Positions 48,070 to 61,971 of a stretch of DNA of 64,000 nt are shown one piece after another (the stretch's first letter is position 1; each line of letters opens with the position of its first letter). This stretch comes from Diplolepis rosae (lineage: Eukaryota; Arthropoda; Insecta; Hymenoptera; Diplolepididae): positions 744,001 through 808,000 of the forward strand of contig JAPYXD010000481.1 in the NCBI GenBank assembly GCA_030998225.1, written 5' to 3'. Both the position numbers and the translations under genes were made by a program. The notes under the pieces are model-generated. The model saw only the letters and a list, made by a program, of their open reading frames with translations, was not told the DNA's origin and made no database searches.

Positions 48070-48389
48070 TGTGTACTGTATATACTGCATATATACTACA
48101 ACTGGAATGAAGGGATTTTTAAATTACTCAGGATTACACGTATTCCAATCGTGGAAAGCGGGTACTCCAACGGCAGTCGCCCTCTGAATAATGCTCGTTT
48201 TTAAATGCGAATGAATGTCGAGTTTAGACCTATCCTAATAATGCTCTGCTGCAAAAACTTGAATTCCTCTCACTTGAAAACCATTCCACATTGAGGGAAC
48301 CATCTTGTATTAGCTACATTTATGTTTTCCCAGACCCTTGGATAAGTATGTATAGCTAATTTGGACCCGACAAACACCGATAGATTCTG
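48070..48389 (+). repeat. 320-bp deletion monomer, copy 2
   Basis: Landmark spacing 320 bp, junction GTATGTATAGCTAATTTGG. It is a fixed position marker in higher-order copy 1, with a direct counterpart at 55801. Confidence 0.85.
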
Positions 48390-51300
48390 TGTGTACTGTA
48401 TATACCGCATATATACTACAACTGGAAAGAGGGGATTTTTAAACTGCTCAGGATTACACGTATGACAATCGTGAAAAACGAGTACTCTATCGGCAGTCGC
48501 CCTCTTATATAGGCTCGCTTTTCAAGCGGTGTGAATATTGAGTATAGACCTATCCTAATAATGCTCTGCTTCACGAACATGAATCCCTCTCCCTTGAAAA
48601 CAATTTCACATTGAGGGAACCATCTTGTATTAGCTACATTTATGTTTGCGCAGACTCTGAGATAATTATATTAAACAAAAAGAATTATGTCTTCAAGCTT
48701 TTTTCCAGTAACTTGCATCCCCGCTTATATAGCAAATTTGGAGACGTCAAACACCGATAAATTCTGTGTGTACTTTATATACTGCATATATACTACAACT
48801 GGAATGAAGGGATTCTTAAGCTGCTCAGGATTACACGTATGACAATCGTGAAAAACGAGTACTCTAAAGCAGTCGCCCTCCGATATAGGCTCGCTTTTCA
48901 AGCGGAGTGAATATTGAGTATAGACCTACCTAATAATGCTCTGCTTCACGAACAGGAATTCTTCTCACTTGAAAACCATTTCACATTGAGGCAGCCATCT
49001 TGTATTAGCTACATTTATGTTTTCACAGACTCTGAGATAATTATGTTCATCAAAAAGAATTATGTCTATCACTTTTTCCAGTAACCTGCATCCCCGCTTA
49101 TATAGCAAATTTGGAGACGTCAAACACCGATAAATTCTGTGTGTACTGTATATACTGCATATATACTACAACTGGAATGAAGGGATTTTTAAATTACTCA
49201 GGATTACACGTATTCCAATCGTGAAAAGCGGTTACCCTTACGGCAGTCGCCCTTTGAATTATGCTCGTTTTTCAATGCGAATGAATGTCGAGTTTAGACC
49301 TATCCTAATAATGCTCTGCTGCAAAAACTTGAATTCCTCTCACTTGAAAACCATTCCACATTGAGGGAACCATCTTGCATTCGCGGCATTGCTGTTCTAA
49401 TATACACTAAGAAAAGCATGTTTGGCAACAAGAATTTAGTCTCTAAAACTTTTCATCAGTAACTTGCATCCCTGTTTATATAGCTAATTTGGACCCGTCA
49501 AACATCGATAGATTCTGTGTGTACTGTATATACTGCATGCATAGTACAACTGGAATAAAGGGATTTTGAAACTGATCAGGATTACACGTATGACAATCGT
49601 GAAAAACGGGAACTCTAACGGCTATCGCCCTCTGAAATCGGCTCGCTTTTCAAGGGGAGTGCATATTGTGTATAGTCCTATCCTAATGATGCTCTGCTTC
49701 ACAAACAGTAATTCCTTTTACTTGAAAACCATTTCAAATTGAGGGAACCATCTTGTATTAGCTGCATTTATGTTTTCGCAGACTCTGAGATAATTATGTT
49801 CAACAAAATGAATGATGCCTTTAAAACTTTTTTTCAGTAACTTGCATCCCCGCTTATATAGCTAATTTAGACCCGTCAAATACCGATATATTCTGTTCGT
49901 ACTGTATATACTGCATATATACTACAACTGGAATGAAGGGATTTTAAAATTACTCAGGATTACACGTATGACAATCGTGAAAAACGAGTACTCCAACGGC
50001 AGTCGCCCTCTGATATAGGCTCGCTTTTCAAGCTGTGTGAATATTGAGTATAGACCTATCCTAATAATGCTCTGCTTCACAAACATTAATCCCTCTCACA
50101 TGAAAACCATTTCTCATTGAGGAAACCATATTGTATTCTGTGCATTGCTGTTCTAATTGAGCCTAAGAAAAGCATGTTTGACAACAAGAATTTAGTCTCT
50201 AAGACTTTTTTCTAGTAACTTGCATCCCTGCTTATATAGCTAATTTGGACCCGTCATACTCCGATATATTCCGTGTGTACTGTATATACTTCATATATAC
50301 TACAAGTGGAATAAAAGGATTTTTAAACTATTTATGAAAACACATTTGACAATAGCGAAAAACGGGTACTCTTACCGCAGTCGCCCTCTGAAATAGGCTC
50401 GTTTTTAAAGGCGAATGAATGTCGAGTATAGTCCTATCCTCATGATGCTCTGCTGCACAAACATTAATTTCTCTCAGTTGAAAACAATTTCACATTGAGG
50501 GAACCATCTTGTATTAGCTGCATTTATGTTTTCGCAGACTCTGAGATAATTATGTTTAATAAAAAGAATTATGTCTTCAAGCTTTTTTCCAGTAACTTGC
50601 ATCCCCGCTTATATAGCTTATTTGGATCCGTCAAGCACCGATATATTCTGTGTGTACCGTATACACTGCATATATACTACAACTGGAATAAAGGGATTTT
50701 TAAACTATTTAGGAAAACACATATGACAACAGCGAAAAGCGGGTACTCTAACGGCAGTCGCCCTCTGAATTATGGTCGTTTTTCAAGGCGAATGAATGTC
50801 GAGTATAGTCCTATCCTCATGATGCTCTGCTGCACAAACATTAATTTCTCTCAGTTGAAAACAATTTCACATTGAGGGAACCATCTTGTATTAGCTGCAT
50901 TTATGTTTTCGCAGACTCTGAGATAATTATGTTCAACAAAAAGAATGATGTCTATAAAACATTTTTTCAGTAACTTGCATCCCCGCTTATATAGCTAATT
51001 TGGACGCGTCAAGAACCGATATATTCTGTGTGTACTGTATATACTGCATATATACCAAAAATGGAATAAATGAATTTTGAAACTATTTTGGAAAACACAT
51101 ATGACAATTGTGAATAACGGGTATTCTAACGGCTATCGCCCTCTGAAATCGGCATGTTTTTCAATGCGAATAATATATAACATAATCCTAATTTTATGAT
51201 GCTCTGTTTCGAAAACTTGAATTCCTCTCAATTGAAAACCATTTCACATTGAGGGAACTATCTTGTATTCTGTGCATTGCTGTTTTAATATACCCTAAGA

Positions 51301-51780
51301 AAAGCATGTTTGACAACAAGAATTTAGTCTCTAAAACTTTTCATCATTATCTTGTATCCCCATTTACGTAGCTAATTTGAACCGATCAGGCACTGATATA
51401 TTCTCTTATACTGGATATACTGTAAAAATACTGTGACTGTAATAAAGGCATTTTGAAAATTCTCAGAAAAACACATATTAGAATCGTGAAAAGCGTGTAC
51501 CCTTACGTCAGTCGCCCTTTGCATTATACTCGTTTTTCAAGGCGAATGAATGTCGAGTATAGACCTATCCTAATAATGCTCTGCTTCACGAACATGAATT
51601 CCTCTCACTTGAAAACCATTTTAGATTGAGGGAACCATCTTGAATTCTGTTCATTGCTGTTCTAATAGACCCTAAGGAAAGCATGTTTCACAACAAGAAT
51701 TTAGTCTCTAAAACTTTTTTCCAGTAACTTGCATCCCTGCCTATATAGCTAATTTGGACACGTCAAACACCGATATATTC

Positions 51781-52029
51781 TGTGTGTACTGTATATACTG
51801 CATATATACTACAACTGGAATGAAGGGATTTTTAAACCATTTATGAAAACACATTTGACAATAGCGAAAAACGGGTACTCTTACCGCAGTCGCCCTCTGA
51901 AATGGGCTCGTTTTTAAAGGCGAATGAATGTCGAGTATAGTCCTATCCTCATGATGCTCTGCTTCACAAACAGTAACTTGCATCCACGCTCATGAAGCTT
52001 TTTTGGACCCGTCAAGCACCGATAAATTC
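51781..52029 (+). repeat. 249-bp deletion monomer, copy 1
   Basis: About 128 bp is missing. The junction lies in ACAAACAGTAACTTGCATCC: the left side of ACAAACAGTAATTCC is fused to the right side of CCAGTAACTTGC across the shared CAGTAA. The same junction is found at about 61910. Confidence 0.85.
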
Positions 52030-55000
52030 TGTGTGTACTGTATATACCGCATATATACTACAACTGGAAAGAGGGGATTTTTAAACTGCTCAGGATTACA
52101 CGTATGACAATCGTGAAAAACGGGTACTCTAACGGCTATCGCCCTCTGAAATCGGCTCGCTTTTCAAGCGGTGTGAATATTGAGTATAGACCTATCCTAA
52201 TAATGCTCTGCTTCACGAACATGAATTCCTCTCACTTGAAAACCATTTCACATTGAGGGAACCGTCTTGTATTAGCTACATTTATGTTTTCGCAGACTCT
52301 GAGATAATTATATTCAACAACAAGAATTATGTCGTTAAGCTTTTGTCCAGCAACTTGCATCCCCGCTTATGTAGGGAATTTGGACACCCCAAACACCGAT
52401 AAGTTCTGTGTGTACTGTATATACCGCATATATACTACAACTGGAAAGAGGGGATTTTTAAACTGCTCAGGATTACACGTATGACAATCGTGAAAAACGA
52501 GTACTCTATCGGCAGTCGCCCTCTTATATAGGCTCGCTTTTCAAGCGGTGTGAATATTGAGTATAGACCTATCCTAATAATGCTCTGCTTCACGAACATG
52601 AATTCCTCTCCCTTGAAAACAATTTCACATTGAGGGAACCATCTTGTATTAGCTACATTTGTATTTTCGCAGACTCTGAGATAATTATGTTCTACAAAAA
52701 GAATTATGTCTTCAAGCTTTTTTCCAGTAACTTGCATCCCCGCTTATATAGCAAATTTGGACACTTCAAAAACCCATAACTTCTGTGTGTACTTTATATA
52801 CCGCATATATACTACAACTGGAATGAAGGGATTATTAAATTGCTCAGTATTACAAGTATGACAATCGTAAAAAGCGGGAACCCTAACGGCTATCGCCCTC
52901 TGAAATCGGCTCGCTTTTCAAGTGAAGTGAATATTGAGTATAGACCTATCCTAATAATGCTCTGCTTCACGAACATGAATTCCTCTCACTTGAAAACCAT
53001 TTCACATTGAGGGAACCATCTTGTATTAGCTACATTTATGTTTGCGCAGACTCTGAGATAATTATGTTAAACAAATAGAATAATATCTTCAAGCTTATTT
53101 CCAGTAACTTGCAATCCCGCTTATATAGGGAATTTGGACACGTCAAACACCGATAAATTCTGCGTGTACTGTATATACCGCATATATACTACAACTGGAA
53201 AGAGGGGATTTTTTAATTACTCACGATTACACGTATGGCAATCGAGGAAAGCGGGTACTCTGACCGCAGTCGCGCTGTGAAATATACTCGTTTTTCAAGG
53301 CGAATGAATGTCGAGTATAGACCTATCCTAATAATGCTCTGCTTCACGAACATGAATTCCTCTCACTTGAAAACCATTTCACATTGAGGGAACCATCTTG
53401 TATTAGCTCCATTTATGTTTGCGCAGACTCTGAGATAATTATGTTAAACAAATAGAATAATGTCTTCAAGCTTTTTTCCAGTAACTTGCAATCCCGCTTA
53501 TATAGCAAATTTGGACACGTCAAACACCGATATATTCTGTGTGTACTCTATATACTGCATATATACTAAAACTGGAATGAAGGGATTTTTTAATTACTCA
53601 CGATTACACGTATGGCAATCGAGGAAAGCGGGTACTCAGACCGCAGTCGCGCTCTGAAATAGGCTCGCTTCTCAAGCGGAGTGAATATTAAGTATAGACC
53701 TATCCTAATAATGCTCGGCTTCACGAACATGAATTCATCTCACTTGAAAACCATTTCACATTGAGGGAACCATCTTGTATTAGCTCCATTTATGTTTGCG
53801 CAGACTCTGAGATAATTATGTTAAACAAATAGAATAATGTCTTCAAGCTTTTTTCCAGTAACTTGCAATCCCGCTTATATAGCAAATTTGGACACGTCAA
53901 ACACCGATATATTCTGTGTGTACTGTATATACTGCATATATACTAAAACTGGAATGAAGGGATTTTCAAACTGCTCAGGATTACACGTATGACAATCGTG
54001 GAAAGCGGGTACTCCAACGGCAGTCGCCCTCTGAAATCGACTCGTTTTTCAAGCCGAATAATATCTAACATAATCCTAATTATATGATGAAGAAGTCGAA
54101 GAATTGAATTCCTCTAGCTTGAAAACCATTTCACATTGAGGGAACCATCTTGCATTCGCGGCATTGCTGTTCTAATAGACACTAAGAAAAGCATGTTTGG
54201 CAACAAGAATTTAGTCTCTAAAACTTTTCATCAGTCACTTGCATCCCTGTTTATATAGCTAATTTGGACCCGTCCAACATCGATAGATTCTGTGTGTACT
54301 GTATATGCTGCATACATACTACAACTGGAATAAAGGGATTTTGAAACTGATCAGGATTACACGTATGACAATCGTGAAAAAACGGGAACTCTAACGGCTA
54401 TCGCCCTCTGAAATCGGCTCGCTTTTCAAGGGGAGTGCATATTGTGTATAGTCCTATCGTAATGATGCTCTGCTTCACAACCAGTAATTCCTTTTACTTG
54501 AAAGCCATTTCGCATTGAGGGAACCATCTTATATTAGCTGTATTTATGATTTCGCAGACTCTGAGATAATTATGTTCAACAAAAAGAATGATGTCGTTAA
54601 GCTTTTGTCCAGCAACTTGCATCCTCGCTTATGTAGGCAATTTGGGCACCCCAAACACCGATAAATTCAGTGTGTACTCTATATACCGCATATATACTAC
54701 AACTGGAAAGAGGGGATTTTTAAACTGCTCAGGATTACACGTATGACAATCGTGAAAAACGAGTACTCTAACGGCAGTCGCCCTCTGATATAGGCTCACT
54801 TTTCAAGCGGAATGAATATCGAGTATAGTCCTATCCTAATGATTCTCTGCTTCACAAACATTAATCCCTCTCACATGAAAACCATTTCAAATTGAGGGAA
54901 CCATCTTGTATTAGCTGCATTTATGTTTTCGCAGACTCTGAGATAATTATGTTCAACAAAAAGAATTATGTCTTCAAGCTTTTTTCCAGTAACTTGCATC

Positions 55001-55800
55001 CCCGCTTATATAGCAAATTTGGACACTTCAAAAACCCATAACTTCTGTGTGTACTTTATATACCGCATATATACTACAACTGGAATGAAGGGATTTTTAA
55101 ATTGCTCAGGATTACAAGTATGACCATCGTAAAAAGCGGGAACCCTTACGGCAGTCGCCCTCTTAAATCGACTTGTTTTCCAAGGCGAATGAATATCGAG
55201 AATAATACGATGTCAATAATACTATGAGTAAAAAACTTGAATTCCGCTAAGATGAAAACAGTTGAAACTCAAAGACATAAGTTTGCGTTTGTTGCCTTCT
55301 CGATTTTGTAGACTAAAAAATAAGCATGTTTGAAAAATGACATTCGATCTCTACAACTTCTCTTCAATACCTTGTATCGCCGCTTATATAGCAAATTTGG
55401 ACACGTCAAACACCGATATATTCTGTGTGTACTGTATATACTGCATATATACTACAACTGGAATGAAGGGATTTTTAAATTACTCAGGATTACACGTATG
55501 ACAATCGTGGAAAGCGGGTACTCCAACGGCAGTGGCTCTCTGAAATCTGCTCGCTTTTCAAGCCGAGTGAATATTAAGTATAGACCTATCCTAATAATGC
55601 TCTGCTTCACGAACATGAATTCCTCTCACTTGAAAACCATTTCACATTGAGGGAACCGTCTTGTATTAGCTACATTTATGTTTTCGCAAACTCTGAGATA
55701 ATTATGTTCAACAAAAGTAATTATGTCGTTAAGCTTTTTTTCAGTAACTTGCATCCCCGCTTATATAGCTAAATTTGCCCCTTCAAACACCGATATATTC

Positions 55801-56120
55801 TGTGTGTACTGTATATACTGCATATATACTACAACTCGAATGAAGGGATTTTTAAATTACTTAGGATTACACGTATTCCAATCGTGGAAAGCGGGTACTC
55901 CAACGCCAGTCGCCCCCTGAATAATGCTCGTTTTTCAGTGCGAATGAATGTCGAGTTTAGACCTATCCTAATAATGCTCTGCTGCAAAAACTTGAATTCC
56001 TCTCACTTGAAAACCATTCCACATTGAGGGAACCATCTTGTATTAGCTACATTTATGTTTTCCCAGACCCTTGGATAAGTATGTATAGCTAATTTGGACC
56101 CGTCAAACACCGACATATTC
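55801..56120 (+). repeat. 320-bp deletion monomer, copy 3
   Basis: Same junction as 48070-48389, offset about 7.73 kb. Confidence 0.85.
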
Positions 56121-57629
56121 TGTGTGTACTGTATATACCGCATATATACTACAACTGGAAAGAGGGGATTTTTAAACTGCTCAGGATTACACGCATGACA
56201 ATCGTGAAAACCGAGTACTCTATCGGCGGTCGCCCTCTTATATAGGCTCGCTTTTCAAGCGGTGTGAATATTGAGTATAGACCTATCCTAATAATGCTCT
56301 GCTTCACGAACATGAATCCCTCTCCCTTGAAAACAATTTCACATTGAGGGAACCATCTTGTATTAGCTACATTTATGTTTGCGCAGACTCTGAGATAATT
56401 ATATTAAACAAAAAGAATTATGTCTTCAAGCTTTTTTCCAGTAACTTGCATCCCCGCTTATATAGCAAATTTGGAGACGTCAAACACCGATAAATTCTGT
56501 GTGTACTTTATATACCGCATATATACTACAACTGGAATGAAGGGATTCTTAAGCTGCTCAGGATTACACGTATGACAATCGTGAAAAACGAGTACTCTAA
56601 AGCAGTCGCCCTCCGATATAGGCTCGCTTTTCAAGCGGAGTGAATATCGAGTATAGTCCTATCCTAATGATTCTCTGCTTCACAAAGATTAATCCCTCTC
56701 ACATGAAAACCATTTCCAATTGAGGTAACCATCTTGTATTAGCTGCATTTATGTTTTCGCAGACTCTGAGAAAATAATGTTCAACAAAAAGAATTATGTC
56801 TTCAAGCTTTTTTCCAGTAACTTGCATCCCCGCTTATATAGCAAATTTGGACACTTCAAAAACCCATAACTTCTGTGTGTACTTTATATACCGCATATAT
56901 ACTACAACTGGAATGAAGGGATTTTTAAATGGCTCAGGATTACAAGTATGACAATCGTAAAAAGCGGGAACCCTTACGGCAGTCGCCCTCTTAAATCGAC
57001 TTGTTTTCCAAGGCGAATGAATATCGAGAATAATACGATGTCAATAATACTATGAGTAAAAAACTTGAATTCCGCTAAGATGAAAACAGTTGAAACTCAA
57101 AGACATAAGTTTGCGTTTGTTGCCTTCTCGATTTTGTAGACTAAAAAATAAGCATGTTTGAAAAATGACATTCGATCTCTACAACTTCTCTTCAATACCT
57201 TGTATCGCCGCTTATATAGCAAATTTGGACACGTCAAACACCGATATATTCTGTGTGTACTGTATATACTGCATATATACTAAAAACTGGAATGAAGGGA
57301 TTTTTTAATTACTCAAGATTACACGTATGACAATCGTGGAAAGCGGGTACTCCAACGGCAGTGGCTCTCTGAAATCTGCTCGCTTTTCAAGCCGAGTGAA
57401 TATTAAGTATAGACCTATCCTAATAATGCTCTGCTTCACGAACATGAATTCCTCTCACTTGAAAACCATTTCACATTGAGGGAACCGTCTTGTATTAGCT
57501 ACATTTATGTTTTCGCAAACTCTGAGATAATTATGTTCAACAAAAGTAATTATGTCGTTAAGCTTTTTTCGAGTAACTTGCATCCCCGCTTATATAGCTA
57601 AATTTGCCCCTTCAAACACCGATATATTC

Positions 57630-57949
57630 TGTGTGTACTGTATATACTGCATATATACTACAACTGGAATGAAGGGATTTTTAAATTACTCAGGATTACA
57701 CGTATTCCAATCGTGGAAAGCGGGTACTCCAACGGCAGTCGCCCTCTGAATAATGCTCGTTTTTCAATGCGAATGAATGTCGAGTTTAGACCTATCCTAA
57801 TAATGCTCTGCTTCAAAAACTTGAATTGCTCTCACTTGAAAACCATTCCACATTGAGGGAACCATCTTGCATTAGCTACATTAATGTTTTCCCAGACCCT
57901 TGGATAAGTATGTATAGCTAATTTGGACCCGTCAAACACCGACATATTC
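57630..57949 (+). repeat. 320-bp deletion monomer, copy 4
   Basis: Same junction as 55801-56120, offset 1829 bp, within the internal tandem duplication of higher-order copy 2. Confidence 0.85.
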
Positions 57950-60900
57950 TGTGTGTACTGTATATACCGCATATATACTACAACTGGAAAGAGGGGATTT
58001 TTAAACTGCTCAGGATTACACGCATGACAATCGTGAAAACCGAGTACTCTATCGGCAGTCGCCCTCTTATATAGGCTCGCTTTTCAAGCGGTGTGAATAT
58101 TGAGTATAGACCTATCCTAATAATGCTCTGCTTCACGAACATGAATCCCTCTCCCTTGAAAACAATTTCACATTGAGGGAACCATCTTGTATTAGCTACA
58201 TTTATGTTTGCGCAGACTCTGAGATAATTATATTAAACAAAAAGAATTATGTCTTCAAGCTTTTTTCCAGTAACTTGCATCCCCGCTTATATAGCAAATT
58301 TGGAGACGTCAAACACCGATAAATTCTGTGTGTACTTTATATACCGCATATATACTACAACTGGAAAGAGGGGATTTTTAAACTGCTCAGGATTACACGT
58401 ATGACAATCGTGAAAAACGAGTACTCTAAAGCAGTCGCCCTCCGATATAGGCTCGCTTTTCAAGCGGAGTGAATATTGAGTATAGACCTACCTAATAATG
58501 CTCTGCTTCACGAACAGGAATTCTTCTCACTTGAAAACCATTTCACATTGAGGCAGCCATCTTGTATTAGCTACATTTATGTTTTCACAGACTCTGAGAT
58601 AATTATGTTCATCAAAAAGAATTATGTCTTCAAGCTTTTTTCCAGTAACTTGCATCCGCGTTTATATAGCTAATTTGGAACCGTCAAACACCGATATATT
58701 CTGTGTGTACTGTATATACTGCATATATACTACAACTCGAATGAAGGGATTTTTAAATTACTTAGGATTACACGTATTCCAATCGTGGAAAGCGGGTACT
58801 CCAACGCCAGTCGCCCCCTGAATAATGCTCGTTTTTCAGTGCGAATAATGTCGAGTTTAGACCTATCCTAATAATACTCTGCTGCAAAAACTTGAATTCC
58901 TCTCACTTGAAAACCATTCCACATTGAGGGAACCATCTTGCATTCGCGGCATTGCTGTTCTAATAGACACTAAGAAAAGCATGTTTGGCAACAAGAATTT
59001 AGTCTCTAAAACTTTTCATCAGTAACTTGCATCCCTGTTTATATAGCTAATTTGGACCCGTCAAACACCGATAGATTCTGTGTGTACTGTATATACTGCA
59101 TATATACTAAAACTGGAATAAAGGGATTTTGAAACTATTTAGGATTACACGTATGACAATCGTAAAAAACGGGTACTCTAACGGCTATCGCCCTCTGAAA
59201 TCGGCTCGCTTTTCAAGGGGAGTGCATATTGTGTATAGTCCTATCGTAATGATGCTCTGCTTCACAAACAGTAATTCCTTTTTACTTGAAAAACCATTTC
59301 CAATTGAGGTAACCATCTTGTATTAGCTGCATTTATGTTTTCGCAGGCTCTGAGATAATTATGTTCAACAAAAAGAATGATGTCTCTAAAACTTTTCATC
59401 AGTAACTTGCATCCCTGTTTATATAGCTAATTTGGACCCGTCAAACACCGATATATTCTGTGTGTACTGTATATACTGCATATATACTACAACTGGAATG
59501 AAGGGATTTTAAAATTACTCAGGATTACACGTATGACAATCGTGAAAAACGAGTACTCCAACGGCAGTCGCCCTCTGATATAGGCTCGCTTTTCAAGCTG
59601 TGTGAATATTGAGTATAGACCTATCCTAATAATGCTCTGCTTCACAAACATTAATTCCTCTCACTTGAAAACCATTTCGCATTGAGGGAACCATCTTGTA
59701 TTCTGTGCATTGCTGTTCTAATAGAGCCTAAGAAAAGCATGTTTGACAACAAGAATTTAGTCTCTAAAACTTTTCATCAGTATCTTGTATCCCCATTTAC
59801 ATAGCTAATTTGGACCGATCAAGCACTGATATATTCTCTTATACTGGATATACTGTAAAAATACTGTAACTGTAATAAAGGCGTTTTGAAAATACTCAGA
59901 AAAACACATGTTAGAATCGTGAAAGCGGTTACCCTTACGGCAGTCGCCCTTTGCATTATACTCGTTTTTCAAGGCGAATGAATGTCGAGTATAGACCTAT
60001 CCTAATAATGCTCTGCTTCACGAACATGAATTCCTCTCACTTGAAAACCATTTTAGATTGAGGGAACCATCTTGAATTCTGTTCATTGCTGTTCTAATAG
60101 ACCCTAAGAAAAGCATGTTTGACAACAAGAATTTAGTCTCTAAGACTTTTTTCTAGTAACTTGCATCCCTGCTTATATAGCTAATTTGGACCCGTCATAC
60201 TCCGATATATTCCGTGTGTACTGTATATACTTCATATATACTACAAGTGGAATAAAAGGATTTTTAAACTATTTATGAAAACACATTTGACAATAGCGAA
60301 AAACGGGTACTCTTACCGCAGTCGCCCTCTGAAATAGGCTCGTTTTTAAAGGCGAATGAATGTCGAGTATAGTCCTATCCTCATGATGCTCTGCTTCACA
60401 AACATTAATTTCTCTCAGTTGAAAACCATTTCACATTGAGGGAACCATCTTGTATTAGCTACGTTTATGTTTTCGCAGACTCTGAGATAATTATGTTTAA
60501 TAAAAAGAATTATGTCTTCAAGCTTTTTTCCAGTAACTTGCATCCCCGCTTATATAGCTTATTTGGATCCGTCAAGCACCGATATATTCTGTGTGTACCG
60601 TATACACTGCATATATACTACAACTGGAATAAAGGGATTTTTAAACTATTTAGGAAAACACATATGACAACAGCGAAAAGCGGGTACTCTAACGGCAGTC
60701 GCCCTCTGAATTATGGTCGTTTTTCAAGGCGAATGAATGTCGAGTATAGTCCTATCCTCATGATGCTCTGCTGCACAAACATTAATTTCTCTCAGTTGAA
60801 AACAATTTCACATTGAGGGAACCATCTTGTATTAGCTGCATTTATGTTTTCGCAGACTCTGAGATAATTATGTTCAACAAAAAGAATGATGTCTATAAAA

Positions 60901-61722
60901 CATTTTTTCAGTAACTTGCATCCCCGCTTATATAGCTAATTTGGACGCGTCAAGAACCGATATATTCTGTGTGTACTGTATATACTGCATATATACCAAA
61001 AATGGAATAAATGAATTTTGAAACTATTTAGGAAAACACATATGACAATTGTGAAAAACGGGTACTCTAACGGCTATCGCCCTCTGAAATCGGCATGTTT
61101 TTCAATGCGAATAATATGTAACATAATCCTAATTTTATGATGCTCTGTTTCGAAAACTTGAACTCCTCTCAATTGAAAACCATTTCACATTGAGGGAACT
61201 ATCTTGTATTCTGTGCATTGCTGTTCTAATAGAGCCTAAGAAAAGCATGTTTGACAACAAGAATTTAGTCTCTAAAACTTTTCATCAGTATCTTGTATCC
61301 CCATTTACATAGCTAATTTGGACCGATCAAGCACTGATATATTCTCTTATACTGGATATACTGTAAAAATACTGTAACTGTAATAAAGGCGTTTTGAAAA
61401 TACTCAGAAAAACACATGTTAGAATCGTGAAAAGCGGGTACCCTTACGGCAGTCGCCCTTTGCATTATACTCGTTTTTCAAGGCGAATGAATGTCGAGTA
61501 TAGACCTATCCTAATAATGCTCTGCTTCACGAACATGAATTCCTCTCACTTGAAAACCATTTTAGATTGAGGGAACCATCTTGAATTCTGTTCATTGCTG
61601 TTCTAATAGACCCTAAGAAAAGCATGTTTGACAACAAGAATTTAGTCTCTAAAACTTTTTTCCAGTAACTTGCATCCCTGCTTATATAGCTAATTTGGAC
61701 CCGTCATACTCCGATATATTCC

Positions 61723-61971
61723 GTGTGTACTGTATATACTTCATATATACTACAAGTGGAATAAAAGGATTTTTAAACTATTTATGAAAACACATTTGAC
61801 AATAGCGAAAAACGGGTACTCTTACCGCAGTCGCCCTCTGAAATAGGCTCGTTTTTAAAGGCGAATGAATGTCGAGTATAGTCCTATCCTCATGATGCTC
61901 TGCTTCACAAACAGTAACTTGCATCCACGCTTATAAAGCTTATTTGGATCCGTCAAGCACCGATATATTCT
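61723..61971 (+). repeat. 249-bp deletion monomer, copy 2
   Basis: Same CAGTAA junction and same 249-bp landmark spacing as 51781-52029, about 9.94 kb away, so the two descend from one deletion event followed by amplification. Confidence 0.85.

Larger units (their letters stand above)
45727..53459 (+). repeat. Higher-order repeat unit, copy 1 (7733 bp)
   Basis: Distinctive monomers here recur at a constant offset of 7733 bp in the next copy: 45727 to 53460, 47597 to 55330, and 47990 to 55723. The rare phrase ATGATGAAGAAGTCGAAGAA (about 46351) recurs at about 54085. 7733 is not a whole number of 377-bp monomers because the unit contains shortened monomers. Confidence 0.85.
55018..58673 (+). 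repeat. 1.83-kb tandem duplication inside higher-order copy 2
   Basis: The order CAAAAACCCATAAC, GTAGACTAAAAAATAAGC, GTATCGCCGCTTATATAGC, deletion monomer appears twice in a row at an offset of about 1828 bp (55337 and 57165 are equivalent). Copy 1 of the higher-order unit has this segment only once, at 47290-48900. Confidence 0.8.
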
